Of a DNA stretch of 64,000 nucleotides, positions 22,666-34,427 are shown piece by piece. The notes under the pieces are model-generated. The model did no database searches and had not been told where the DNA came from. It saw only the letters and a program-made list of their open reading frames with translations. The stretch is taken from assembly GCA_023055425.1 (NCBI GenBank), contig JALGPY010000035.1, forward strand, positions 2,161,501 through 2,225,500, in the 5' to 3' direction. This stretch comes from Linanthus parryae (Eukaryota > Streptophyta > Magnoliopsida > Ericales > Polemoniaceae). The position numbers were made by a program, and so were the translations under genes. Within the stretch, counting starts at the first letter, position 1. Every line of letters begins with the position of its first letter.

Positions 22666-23429
22666 CTAAACCAAAGCTTCCTTATTTAGCATCCCTAACT
22701 CCAATCTTAAGGCTGAGAACCTTTCATCTGCTAATGGTTTACTGAAGATATCTGCGAATTGCAAGTTAGTAGAAAAAAATTCAAGAACAATATCACCTTT
22801 CTCTACATGATCTCTGGTTATGTGATGTCTAGCATCAATGTGCTTTGTTCTTGAATGTTGAACTGGATTCTTTGTAATTGATATTGCATTTGTGTTGTCA
22901 CACATGATATGTATATCTTTGAAATCAAATCCAATATCTCTCATTTGTTGTGCTATCCATAATACTTGAGAACTGCAAGCTCCAGCTGCTATGTATTCAG
23001 CATCACCTGTTGATAGTGCAACTGAGTTTTGCTTCTTTGAATGCCAGCTGACTATAGATGATCCAAGAAATTGACAGCACCCTTATGTACTCTTTCTGTC
23101 AACTTTATATCCTGCAAAATCAGCATCTGGCTACACGAGAAAAAAACTCTTCATAGTCAATACCTTCTTCTTGATTGTAGCCTTGAGCTACCAATCCAGA
23201 TTTGTTCCTGATTACCTTTCCATTCTCATATAACTTGTTTCTGAATACCCATCTGGTGGCAATGACAGACTAATTTCTTGGTGGATGAATTAGATTCCAG
23301 ACCTTATTCCTTTCAAACTCTTTGAGTTCACATTGCATTGCTACCAGGGTTGGATCAGAAATAATGTTATCAGCAGAATGAGATGAGAGATATTTGAATC
23401 TCTTTCTTCGTGTCCATGGTTCAGGCTCT
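22666..23429 (-). pseudogene. Sirevirus A RT N-terminus fused to RNase H
   Basis: Minus strand from 23429: EPWTRRKRFKYLSSH and ELKEFERNKVWNLIHPP, then RWVFRNKLYENGKVIRN and EGIDYEEFF. The text then jumps near 23140 to RNase H (DADFAGYK, STGDAEYIAAGACSSQ, CDNTNAISIT, DIFSKPLADERF), ending GMLNKEALV with TAG at 22666. The jump removes the whole RT core, so pol is dead. The upstream half of the same pol resumes at 59473 on the far side of the gypsy composite. Confidence 0.88.
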
Positions 23430-23434
23430 CTTGT

Positions 23435-24621
23435 TGATAACTCCGTTTTCGGAGTTATTTTATGCCTTTTATTTCTACGTTTTGCGTGCTTATCATGGAG
23501 AATTCGTCGTCTTTTGAGTAAATTGAAATTAAATGTGATAATGTGAGTTCATATGTGTTACCTGTTAAATCCGGGCGTTTCTTTAGTTATTTGAGCTTTT
23601 ATTGTGATATGATCGCGGGTTGTGTTTTCGTGTTGTGATTCGTAGGAAAACAGGGCTTGGAGGATCATGCGGGAGATGGAAGCGAACTTCGGAAGCAAGG
23701 AACTCAAAGGAAGGTCAATGGAAGAAGGAAGGAAGGATAAAGTCAAAGGAAGGAAGAGAAAGTAAAAGAAAAGAAGGCTGGAACAGAGGGTCTTCGTACG
23801 AAGACAAATGTCTTCGTACGAAGACAATATACTTAGCCAAATATTGGATCTGCAAAAAGTCTTCCCAAACAAGCTTGCAGTATCTAAGTAAGAAGACCTT
23901 CGTACGAAGAGCATTTGTCTTCGTACGAAGACAATTGTCTTCGTACGAAGACATCGCTGAAAGTGCAGAATTTTTTCGGGGCTTTTTCGTAGTTTATCCA
24001 AACTTTGTAATAGGATTATGGAAACATATTTAAGCATTCTAGGTCGACTTTTTCAGTAGTTTTGGACGTAAGGAACATCTTTTGGAGATCAAGAAGCTAT
24101 TGGGAGAGCTTAGGAGCTTTGGATCATCCGTTTGGATTCTCAACTCTCCTCTTTTCTTGATTTTTATGTTTAAACTCATGAGACTTGTCGTTTTGAGCAT
24201 GAATATGAGTAGCTAAACGTTATTTGTTGGGAATTCTCGTTTGGTGTTGCTAGGGTTTGATCTAAAGTTGATGTTTTGATGATTGTGATGCATGCTCTAG
24301 CTTAATCTCACGTGTTTATTCACTATTATGGATTATTTACGTTCATAATTATATTATCTTTGCGAATAGCTAACGTAGAGATAAACTAAATTAGTTTTCA
24401 CGTGGTAACTCCGTGAGAATTAGTCGGTAAATTGAATAATCCACCTAGTCGTATAAATGTTTGGTAACTCGACATCGTTAACTAGGCTCGTTAAAGTAGT
24501 AATATGGTTTTAATGCATGCTTAAAGCTAAACTAGACCAGGTAACTCGGTTTGTTTTAGTTTAAAGTATAGTGAACTTGCTTGGTAACTCGGTAAGTTTA
24601 ATAATGTTTGATTAATAGTGA
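23435..24621 (+). mobile_element. G1a 5' LTR, 3' end deleted
   Basis: Starts TGATAACTCCGTTTTCGGAGTT, whose ACTCCG and CGGAGT pair around TTTT. It matches 29879-31080 and then jumps to sequence that follows pol in G1b. The last 313 bases of the LTR, the primer site, gag and pol are absent. The junction shares GTGA (24618-24621). A weak TATA-like ATATTTAAG lies near 24008. Confidence 0.92.
23790..23952. repeat. Cluster of 16-base palindromes in G1 LTR
   Basis: Four perfect GTCTTCGTACGAAGAC and one variant ACCTTCGTACGAAGAG, separated by short A/T spacers. The same cluster in LTR 29879-31393 is at 30234-30412 and in LTR 57956-59467 at 58308-58487, with five or six units. It lies upstream of the TATA-like site, so probably in U3. 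Confidence 0.9.
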
Positions 24622-26314
24622 TTAATCTCTGAGGTAACTGGGTCGGGCCGTCGACCTTAAATTACAAAGAGCTTGTTGGGAGGCAACCCAACCTATTTAT
24701 TGCTGTAGAGTAGGTTTTAATACTGTTTTGTGATTTTTATTCTGTTTAATTTCATTGAGAGGTGCGAGAGACTGGATTTAATATTTCCAATGAGTAGGTG
24801 CAAGATTACGAGGTGAAAGGCCTATTTCGGATCCCCCGTCTTGATGCGCGCGTGCGAGACAGAGTAAAAATTGAAGATTTGCATTCCAATACGCGTATCG
24901 GGATCCGAAGTGAAGTAATTGAAGATATAAGCCATTCCTGCACCTATTGAACACACGCACCTGGGGAAGATCATGTTCCCGGACTCCCCGTCTTGATATG
25001 CGCAAGAATTTGATTAGTGAACGGAGAAAGCTAGCACGCCGGCACGGATTACGAGGTGAAATTCTGAAGGACAGACTGAAATAAGGATTGAACAATGCCA
25101 ACGTGTGGGGGTGGTCGAGAGCTTTCTGTAGATAGGTGGATCGCGCAAATCGGAGTCCGGATGAAGATGTTACGCCAAAAAGGATGCTTTAGAGAGTAAA
25201 ACGAGGTCAAAAGCATCCGGAAATGCAAAACGTGCCTTGGAACGCGTGAAATTGACAAATGAAATATTCCCCGGATTTTGGGAGTGTTTTAAGGTGAAAA
25301 GGGAGTCTCGAGGTCGAGGAGATCCTTCGGAAAGCAAAGGCACGACCGGATACGCGAAAATTTGACGAAAAGGATGTTTTTGGCAAGCTCCAGCATTGTC
25401 TTCGTACGAAGACAATTGTCTTCGTACGAAGACTTTGTACTTAGAAAATTTTTGAGCTCTGAAGATTGTCTTCTTATAACAGCACGCAGTATCTATATAG
25501 GAAGGCCTTCGTAGGAAGACAAATTGTCTTCGTACGAAGACTCTTCGCACGAAGACATTTGTCTTCCTACGAAGACATCGGGAAAAAAGACTTCTTAGCC
25601 CACGCACGGAGAACAGATTGAGGCAAGTTATCAGGGGCTTTTTATACTTTTGCACGAACTTTGAAGCTTCATCAGTAACACAGTCGATCCCCTTCCTCAT
25701 TCATCAAGCTTCAACAGTTCTTCACCTCTCCATAGCCGCACGACCCCAAATCGCCCCCTCCCTTGTTTCTTCACCAAATTCAGCAAGCTACCATAGGTTT
25801 TGTTTGCGAATCAGAGGAGAACAAGGATTGCAAGGTGGTTTTGAGAGAGATTGAGAGACAAGAGAGAAATCAGAGGAGGAAGAAGCTAGGGTTCCGAAGA
25901 AAAATTTGAGAAATTGGACCACTTAGAGCTTGATTCAGCTTACGGTCAAGAAGGAAAAGCTAACAGGGACTACACAAGGAGTACGGAGCATCAACCACTT
26001 CGAAGTTTCGACAAATTCTTTCGGCAACCTCAAAATCAGCCCGGTTTGTCAATTTTCTGAAATTGTTGTGCCCCTAAGACTTGCTCCGGGCACGTAGGTA
26101 CACTCTAAACTAGTCAATTCAATATTCGAGTCTTAGGCACAAATTGAGTAAAAGCCTGAATTATTTTTTTGTTGCGCTTAGTAGCGTGCTTCGGGGTGAT
26201 TGCTTAGAGTCCTAAGAATTACTTGCTTACGTGCCTACGTGTTTCATTCTGTACACACTTCTTGTCACGTGCACAAAATTTTAATTTCTTGTTTTACTTG
26301 AATTTGTATTCTTA
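24622..26314 (+). other. G1a post-pol leader region
   Basis: Untranslated sequence between the lost pol and the envelope-like ORF. It opens with a block shared with G2, GAGGTAACTGGGTCGGGC then GTTGGG-AGGCAA-CCCAAC (24675-24692, a six-pair hairpin). A G tract GTGTGGGGG is at 25103-25111. Palindromes are at 25398-25576. Open frames on the minus strand here are by-products of the palindromes. Confidence 0.8.
25398..25576. repeat. Palindrome cluster in G1a post-pol leader
   Basis: Three perfect or near-perfect GTCTTCGTACGAAGAC and three variants (GGCCTTCGTAGGAAGAC, TCTTCGCACGAAGAC, GTCTTCCTACGAAGAC). It is the same palindrome as in the LTR of the same element. G1b repeats it at 45738-45916. Confidence 0.9.
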
Positions 26315-27622
26315 ATGGTGGGTGGAAAGAAACGGAAGACGGGAGAGGGTACCTCGCAAGAAGCATCGGGGTCGGGCGAGCCTCAATTAGAAATACCGCC
26401 CATTCCCCAATATGAAATCTTGAGTGCCCCTCCCCCGTCTAAACCGGGCATTGTAGGCCGACGAACGGGAAAAGTTAATTTGAAAGAACGGAGTATTGGG
26501 CCCGGGTGTTATGATAGTTTCTGTTTTTTCACCTACGAGGCCCATCTAGACTCTCGCAAAGATACATACTTGACTAAGAACGGGCAGCCCGAAAAGGCAT
26601 TTCCATTGCACGAGGATATGCCTACTCCCATCAAGGAAATTTTTGAGCGCGAGAAGCTTACCAACTGGTTTAAGCTAGTAGGGCCGTCTAGTTCCCATAT
26701 TGCGAGAGAGTTTTTCCTCAACTTGAGGTATGAAAAAAATGGTGAGAGTCGAGACCCTCGTCTTGTGTACTATCGGAACGAGTGGATAGTCTTCACGCCA
26801 GAGGCTATCGCTTTGGCCATGGGTTTCCCCGCGTTGAAGAGGGTTGTGGGTACGAGACTGTTCTTCGTAGTGAGAATCTTTGGTCTCGTTTGAATGCATT
26901 TTGTTTTGCGAAAGGGGTAGATACATGGGACAGAAAAGGGGAGGTGATTCATTGGAAGGCCGAAAAGAGGTATTATAGGACGGAGGCAAGGTGGTGCTGT
27001 GAATTTCTAGAGAACTGGGTTTTGGGAATCACACGAAACCCTAGTTACTCTTTCCGCCTATCGGTCTGGGCTCTCTGTCTTTACACCGGGGTTAGGATCG
27101 ATATCCCTAAGTTTATCTGGGAAAATTGTCTAGAGAGGGTGTCGAAGAATAACAAGTTAGGTCCCGGTCATACTTGCTTGCTGACTCACCTGGCCAAAAC
27201 CGTCGAAGTCGTCATTGGAAGAGATATGGACTTGAAACTATTCACGTCTAGGAAATGGCATAGGTTTGATGAGACAGCGAGGAAGAGGGGCAAGGGTAGG
27301 AGGATGAACACCTCTAGGTTTGATAACCAGGTTGCCTATGACCACCTGAGAGAGGAGATGGCCCTGGGATAGAATCGAGAGAAGACGCCAGTTTGCCCAC
27401 ACTCGGGACAATCAGGTGAAGCTGGGTGGATTAATCCAGATGGTGGGCCAGTGGGTGATACAGTCGAGTGGTCAGGCGGCGGGGGAGTTTGTTCCACCGG
27501 TCCCGACGGCGGATCCGTGGTTCCAAGAGGATTAATTTGAGTATCCGGTTCCGCCGAGTGAGGATGAGGCAGAAGAAGATGATGAGGAAGAAGATGAAGA
27601 GGAGGAAGAAGGAGACGAGTAG
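26315..27622 (+). pseudogene. G1a envelope-like ORF
   Basis: ATG 26315 (MVGGKKRKTGEG), about 435 codons to TAG 27620-27622. A basic, Ser/Gly-rich N-terminus leads to a conserved domain (IAREFFLNLRY, WIVFTPEAIALAMGFP, ARWCCEFLENWVLGI, LSVWALCLYTGVRIDIPKFI, LGPGHTCLLTHL) and a Glu/Asp-rich tail. The domain resembles the plant transposon-associated domain of Athila and Sirevirus accessory ORFs. No clear signal peptide or membrane segment. Compared with G1b it has a one-base deletion near 26838, a one-base insertion near 27366 and a TAA near 27535. Its role in the element is unknown. Confidence 0.82.
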
Positions 27623-27663
27623 TGGAGTGTGCCCTCGTGCTAGAATTGTTGAGTCCTCGTGTT

Positions 27664-27698
27664 ATCGTTAAGGACAACGATGCATTCTAGTGTGGGGG
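27664..27698 (+). promoter_or_regulatory. Internal AGGA hairpin and G-tract module, G1a
   Basis: ATCGTT pairs with AACGAT around AAGGAC; the consensus across copies is a seven-pair stem with an AGGA loop. A GTGTGGGGG tract follows eight bases later. This is laid out like the module beside the LTR at 29842-29874 and resembles an internal polypurine tract. Confidence 0.6.
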
Positions 27699-28529
27699 TG
27701 GTTGAGTCCTTTTTACTAGTCAGTGTTGAGTCTTTGCATCGCCCATGTCAGCATGTAGTTAGAAATTTTTGGTTAGGTCCTTATTTTTCTTTTTATTATT
27801 CATCTTTTTGCATGCACGTTTTGGTATTATTGAGTCATCCCACCATTATTGAGTCATTAGTCGAGTTGGCCGTGTATATAGTATAGGTATAAAAAAAAAA
27901 AAGAAATGTGAAAAAACCAAAAAAAAAATTAAAAATTTGAGAAAGGGCAATCGAAAGAAGCTGAAAATTCGGTAAAATCGAGAAGTGTGAGACTTTTTGG
28001 CATAGGGCGTGAATTGCGATCGAGAGTGACAATGTGAGTTTCCCTTAGTAAGTATAGAGAAACGTTCTTTACGGGAATGCGTGCCTATTTTACACACGAA
28101 CTTAATTTTTCAAATCTAAAAGTGTGTGCCTAGTTTTCTTACAAGAGTTGAGCTAGGTGTGAGCTAAACAAGCCGAACGTTCTTGTGTACGTCTTAGGTA
28201 GTCGCCAACCCGCCTTGTAGTGGCACACAGAACAGCTGTGCGAGGTGTGTATTAGAGCACTCACTGCTTATAGAACTTACCTTGTAGGACCACTAGTAAA
28301 CCCTGATTTGAACCATGGATTCTTTGACAACCTTTGGTCTTAGGGTGACGATTCTTGGCCTTCATCACTGATTGGTTAGAATCACCGCTTTAGTGCGTCA
28401 CGAGGGTATTGTAGTTGAGGGGGTTCGATGAGGGAGTACTTCATGCTATACTTGTGTGAGTCTTACATATCGCATGCGCTTGATTTGTGATCTTCGAGGG
28501 GAATGCGAGGGTGAGTGAGAGTAGGTTTG

Positions 28530-28614
28530 CGCACTTCGGTGTGGCGGTGTTCCATGGCATTGCAACATGGACACAAGTGAGGAGAGCCGTGAGTGTGTAC
28601 CATCTAATACACAC
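28530..28614 (+). promoter_or_regulatory. Three-hairpin cluster, G1a
   Basis: (i) CGCAC-TTCG-GTGTG at 28530-28543, a C(TTCG)G loop. (ii) GTG, bulged T, TCCATG, a nine-base loop, CATGGA, CAC at 28547-28574. (iii) GTGTGTA, eight-base loop, TACACAC at 28593-28614. The same three occur in G2 with paired base changes (38829-38910) and in G1b (56601-56685). Confidence 0.65.
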
Positions 28615-29841
28615 AAAACTTGGGTTGGGGGAATTTAATAGGTGGATCGTGCTAGGTACCGGATCTTACTCATCATGGTGTAGGAGGTTTGGTTGGATTA
28701 GGCACGAGACATATATTCGATTGACTACTTGAGAGGGGACAGGATTACAGTCGAGTGTGGGGGTGTCGACATTTTACTTCGGACATCGAGACTGAGCTTG
28801 CGACGAATCCATCCCCACACGTGCTCTATTATGTTAGCGGCTTCGTTTGTTGCACCAAGGATTTCATCGAGATAGGGAGAGACATTTACTTGTGATTTAT
28901 ACATGTTGATTTGGATAGTGTCTCCCCTTACTATCATATGTTAGCTTGACACTTGGAAGACCACTCGAGACAGATATTGAAGAAATTATGCAGGACTTTG
29001 AGAGATTTTAAAAAAAAAGGAGAAAAAAAAAGTAGAGTTGAATAAAGGAAGAATGAGAAGCTTTGTGGAAGAACGAGTGGAGAAGCGACTAGTTCACGAA
29101 CAGGAGGTTTTTGCTTATACATTATTCATGACAATAACCGCGGAAATCGTAATTGTACCGGGGTGTGAGGGGATCGAGGGCCGGAGATGGTGAGTTTCGG
29201 GCTTGGTTTCTATCCTTGTTGTGAGGGTGTGTGAGATGGGGGTAATTGTGAGAATGTGACGCCTTAGGACTTGTGTTTGATTTTTATCCGTTTTGTTCCT
29301 AAAGCCTCATCATTCTAAACCCGTTAGCGGATTAGGAGCTCGAACCTTGAACGTGACTTAGCCTAGCGTAGCCTGTTATTTTGTGGCACACATGAAAAGG
29401 TATTGCATTCTTGTACTTAGTAAAGCTAGGTTCTCTATACTAGCTAGGGGGGATTCGTGTTGTCGAATTTGATTTCAAATCATTCCTTGTGTCTAAATTT
29501 ATCATCGCTTCGTGTGAATCGGTTTAGGCTAATGGAGATTGCCCAATCTCGCAAAAGAAAAAAAAATTGTATTTCAATACTTGCATTGTGAATATTGAAT
29601 TTGCATATAGGTGCATTGTGTATAATCGAGTCGTGTCGACTATTAAAAATGATGGTTGGTGAATTGTTCTACTCGGATTAGTATGCAATTGATAACGGTT
29701 TTGTATGCAATGTGAGGTGAAAGTATGCAAATGGCGTAGGGAAGTAATGCAATGAGAAATTATGTTAGTATGCAAAGTTGGATGGATTGCGGGAAAGCGA
29801 GAGAAGTTTTGGCTTGATAGAAATTGAATTGACTTGGGAGA

Positions 29842-29878
29842 TTTGCTCGGGACGAGCAAAAGGTAGTGTGGGGGTAGT
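29842..29878 (+). other. G1a 3' polypurine module
   Basis: TTTGCTCG-GGA-CGAGCAAA is an eight-pair hairpin (29842-29860), followed by AGGTAGTGTGGGGGTAGT up to the LTR. The G-rich part is the polypurine tract that primes second-strand synthesis. Confidence 0.8.
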
Positions 29879-31393
29879 TGATAACTCCGTTTTCGGAGTT
29901 ATTTTATGCCTTTTATTTCAACGTTTTGCGTGCTTATCATGGAGAATTCGTCGGCTTTTGAGTAAATTAAGCTTAAATGTGATAATGTGAGTTCATATGC
30001 GTTACTTGTTAAATCCGGGCGTTTCTTTAGTTATTTGAGCTTTCATTGTGATATGATCGCGGGTTGTGTTTTCGCGTTGTGATTCGCAGGAAAACAGGGC
30101 TTGGAGGATCATGCGGGAGATGGAAGCGAACTTCGGAAGAAAGGAACTCAAAGGAAGGTCAATGGAAGAAGGAAGGAAGGAGAAAGTCAAAGGAAGGAAG
30201 AGAAAGTCAAAGAAAAGAAGGCTGGAGTAGAGGGTCTTCGTACGAAGACAAATGTCTTCGTACGAAGACAATATACTTAGCCAAATTTTGGATCTGCAAA
30301 AAGTCTTCCCAAACAAGCTTGTAGTATCTAAGTAAGAATACCTTCGTACGAAGAGCATTTGTCTTCGTACGAAGACTCTTCGTACGAAGACAAATGTCTT
30401 CGTACGAAGACATCGCTGAAAGTGCAAAATTTTTCAGGGGCTTTTTCGTAGTTTATCCAAACTTTGTAATAGGATTATGGAAACATATTTAAGCATTCTA
30501 GGTCGACTTTTTCAGTAGTTTTGGACGTAAGGAACATCTTTTGGAGATCAAGAAGCTATTGGGAGAGCTTAGGAGCTTTGGATCATCCGTTTGGATTCTC
30601 AACTCTCCTCTTTTCTTGATTTTTATGTTTAAACTCATGAGACTTGTCGTTTTGAGCATGAATATGAGTAGCTAAACGTTATTTGTTGGGAATTCTCGTT
30701 TGGTGTAGCTAGGGTTTGATCTAAAGTTGACGTTTTGATGATTGTGATGCATGCTCTAGCTTAATCTCACGTGTTTATTCACTATTATGGATTATTTACG
30801 TTCATAATTATATTATCTTTGCGAATAGCTAACGTAGAGATAAACTAAATTAGTTTTCACGTGGTAACTCTGTGAGAATTAGTCGGTAAATTGAATAATC
30901 CGCCTAGTTGTATCAATGTTTGGTAACTCGACATCGTTAACTAGGCTCGTTAAAGTAGTAATATGGTTTTAATGCATGCTTAAAGCTAAACTAGACCAGG
31001 TAACTCGGTTTGTTTTAGTTTAAAGTATAGGGAACTTGCTTGGTAACTCGGTATGTTTAATATTGCTTGATTAATAGTGAATGACACGTGGTTGTTTTAC
31101 AAATCAAAATATAAATTTAGATCAACTTAGTGAACCTAGAGAATTCCCAGTACTTTTCCCTTATTTTACAAAAACCCTAAAATTCATTCTTTATTAATCG
31201 TGAACTACTTCACTTGGTTAATTGAGAATATTGCGTTTAATTTATTAGAATTAGATAAAAACACAACTTGCGACGTACCCACATAAGGTTTAGAATAATA
31301 GTTAATTTAAACAAAGTCCCTTGGGTTCGACAACCCGGATTTCTGGTTTATTACTACACACGACAGCTGTACACTTGCAGTTGGAGCATGTCA
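29879..31393 (+). mobile_element. Shared middle LTR (3' LTR of G1a, 5' LTR of G1b)
   Basis: 1515 bases, TGATAACT to GCATGTCA. It is preceded by a polypurine module and followed by a primer site, so it serves both neighbours. By eye it differs from 57956-59467 at nearly 40 positions (about 2.5%). Confidence 0.93.
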
Positions 31394-31399
31394 AGTTTT

Positions 31400-31416
31400 T
31401 GGCGCCGTTGCCGGGG
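31400..31416 (+). other. G1b primer binding site, tRNA-Asp
   Basis: TGGCGCCGTTGCCGGGG is complementary to the 3' end of plant tRNA-Asp(GTC), the usual Athila primer. Six bases (AGTTTT) separate it from the LTR, as in G2 and G3. Confidence 0.92.
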
Positions 31417-31533
31417 ACTTCAGATAAATTAGCTATTATTTTTCTCTTTAGGGATTTACTATTTCAGTTTATATCTGTTACTCACCCGTTTTGTGTGTGT
31501 GATTCGTGTTTTCAGGTCTGATTCACTTGTTGC

Positions 31534-33185
31534 ATGTCACGTTCTCGAAACGAGCCTTTGCATCCAACACTTGAAGACCCGGAATCCTTATTGCGAGCAA
31601 AGAGTAGAGACAAGAGGAAAGCAAATTCAGTTCAGATGGACGAGCAAACTAGATCTGAGTTTGAGAGGTTCCGCAAAGGCCTCGAAGATGCAGAAGCAGC
31701 TAGAGCTGCAGCTGTGGAAGATGCAGCAAATCGAGCAAAGGAGACTGAGCAGCTTAGGGCTCAAATGGCTGAGATGCAGGCAGTGATTGATTGCATGAAC
31801 CCCCCAAATCCACAACAACTCCCTGGTGCGGAAATAGTTGATAGAAATAATGGAGGAATTAATGGTGGAAACAACGGAGGCAATGGAAACAACGAAGGTA
31901 ATAATCGGAACAATAACGGCCGGAATGTGGTGGAGCAAGTCAACAATGCTGAGGAGGATGAGCGTCCTTTGGTGGACTACTTCAGGACTACACCGGAGGG
32001 ATATCAGCCTACCATTGTCAGGCCGCAGATTAATGCCGCGCATTTCGAGATTCGCCAACCGTTGATCAACATGGTTAGAGATGAATGCCTATTCACTGGA
32101 GCCCCGAGCGATGATCCACATCAACACTTGCTCAATTTCGAGCAGATTACTTCTACCATGTATGACCAAAAAAATCCAATCGAGACGATAAAGCTCATGC
32201 TTTTCCCCTTCTCTTTATCGGGAAAGGCAAAGACATGGCTTATGGAACTTCCAGCAGGCAGCATAGTTACATGGGCAGATTGTAGCAGAGAGTTTCTCAG
32301 GAAGTATCTTCCACCATCCAAGGTTGCTCAACGGATGGCTGACATAACTAAATTTACACAGCTGGAAGATGATTCTCTGGGTGATACGTGGAGAAATCAA
32401 CCAGCTCCTTCGCAGATGCCCTACACACGGAGAGCCATGGTATAAACTTCTCCATTACTTTTATAATGCTTTGGACAGAGAAACTGCTAGTGAGCTGGAC
32501 ATAATGGCTCAAGGAAATTTTATGGGAATGGGACTACAGAGATGTCGTGATCTGCTAGACAATGTCGCAAAACGTGAATCCACGAGGTCTGAGACTCGTA
32601 GAAACACGAAATCAGATGGGGCATTGGTTAGTCAGATTGAGACCATGGTGGAGCAGAAATTTGAACATCAGATGGCAGTGATGACTTCGGCTTTTAGTAA
32701 TTTGAATCTATCGGCCCAGGTAAAGTCAGTGGGAGAGATGGTAGCAGATGCAAATCAGGGATATGGGGATGGCATTGAAGACGTGAATTACATGGGTCAA
32801 CAAAGAAAGCAGCAATGGCCAAACACCTATCATTCCAACAATCGCAACCACCCCAACTTCAGCTATGCCAATCCGAATAGTGGATTATATGCACCAGGTC
32901 ATAGGTCAAATGTTCCTTACAAAGCTCAGAGACAGGTTCCACAACAGCAGGCCCCACCTCCACTCTCAGAAGAACATGATACAAATGCGATGTTGAGGAA
33001 ATTGTTAGCTAGAAATGATAAGATTGAGAGCAAGATTGTCGCAATGGAAGCTTCGCTAAAGAGCCCTGAAACACAAACTGGCCAAATAGCTAATCAGAAT
33101 CGTCGACTTCCACCAGGTATACTTCCGTCCAACACTATTACTCCAACTGAGCATTTGAAGGCTATTACTACTCGCAGTGGGACCA
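31534..33185 (+). pseudogene. G1b gag
   Basis: ATG 31534 (MSRSRNEPLHP). A coiled-coil stretch (about residues 40-85) precedes an Asn/Gly-rich linker, then the Ty3-type capsid core: HFEIRQPLINMV, DDPHQHLLNFEQI, IKLMLFPFSLSGKAKTWL, and TWADCSREFLRKYLPP. A frameshift near 32390 moves the frame to 32369-33202 (LLHYFYNALDRETASELD). No zinc knuckle is seen, as in other Athila gags. G2 inserted at 33186; the frame resumes at 41580 with THARAEAT. Confidence 0.9.
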
Positions 33186-34290
33186 TGATAACTCCCTTTT
33201 AGGAGTTATTTTAATACTTCCATATTACTATTAATATTCTTATTTCACATGATTTATATGTTATATGTGCGTTAATATGTGAATTTGACTATCTCTAAGC
33301 TTAAGAGTGAAAAGTAGTGTTTCTAGCCTATTTGTGCGTGTTTTCTCTCATATTTGCTATGATAATTGCACGGGTTGTTTAGTGTTGTGTATCTCAGGTA
33401 AAATAGGTGCAATGGAGCTTATGAGATGCTTGGATATGCTTGGAATGGAGCTAGATGAAGAGGAGAAAAGGAGACGCACAAACGAAGTAAAGTTGGAAAA
33501 GTCACACAGGACCAGCCTGCACTCTTTCCGACGCCCAGGAAAATCTACAAAGAATTTTGAAGAAAAGCTTGCGGAATTGGAAAGTAGACATCCGTAGCTT
33601 TCCAACGGTATATGGTAGGCCCGAAGACGAGTCCGTATGAGGGCGATACAGCCTGCGCAAAATCAGCAAATAATTCTGTCCGGGAATTACAAAGTAGAGG
33701 GGCTGAAGTGCAATTTCGGTTAGTTTTCATTTAAAAACGTGCCCAGCTGGTAAAAAACGGGGACGACGACCTAATAGAGGATTATTCACGCATCTTTGAA
33801 GTCTTTGGAGCTAGGGAAGAAGGGAGAACAAGCTTGGAGCAAGGATCATCAACTACATTGAAGATTTTAGCGTTTGATCTTCGTTTCTTCATCTTTTCTT
33901 CATGAACTTCATTATTTTGGATATGTTGAACAATATTATGTCTAGCTAAACTTCTTAAAGCTAGGTGATTGATGAGAAACTAGGGTTTGTTGGATGATTT
34001 TCCGGATTTTGGACTTGATGCATGCTTTTGCTTAATTCTATGAACGTTCTTGTTAGTTTATCTATTCTTGTACTCAATTCTTAGTGTTCTTGGCTTGATC
34101 ACCCGTAGAATGCTACTTGTTGATAGAATTGCACGAAAGTGAAGTCTTTGAGACGTGTTAAAGAATAGGTAGATAATCTTGTAGTTTCTTGAGACCGAGA
34201 GGAGATAGAAACTTGATTAATCGTGTGAGGGTAGTTTCGATTGATTGTGTTAGAACTTAGTGAATTCGGTGGACCGATAGGACCCGGTCA
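33186..34290 (+). mobile_element. G2 5' LTR, internally deleted
   Basis: 1105 bases against 1582 in the other LTR. A 477-base deletion joins GACCCGGT to the terminal CA, with GT as shared bases. Its ending next to the primer site is exact. Confidence 0.92.
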
Positions 34291-34296
34291 AGTTTT

Positions 34297-34313
34297 TGGC
34301 GCCGTTGCCGGGG
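34297..34313 (+). other. G2 primer binding site, tRNA-Asp
   Basis: TGGCGCCGTTGCCGGGG, six bases after the LTR, same as G1b and G3. Confidence 0.92.
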
Positions 34314-34427
34314 AATTAAACGGTTTATTAGTTTAGTTAAAAATTAATTTAGGATACTTCTTTTATTCTATTTTTGTTATTATCTGTTTACCTCACGGTT
34401 GTTCTAGTGTTGTTTTCTCAGGTAGCT

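Larger units (their letters stand above)
27623..29878 (+). other. G1a 3' non-coding region
   Basis: About 2.26 kb with no supported gene, shared with G1b (55687-57955) and in part with G2 (37931-39997). It holds the internal hairpin and G-tract module (27664-27698), A-rich runs (27890-27935), a three-hairpin cluster (28530-28614), another G tract (28755-28763) and the polypurine module ending at the LTR. Confidence 0.8.

Noticed and set aside
31627..32058. Minus-strand 143-residue ORF
   Set aside because: Antisense shadow of G1b gag.
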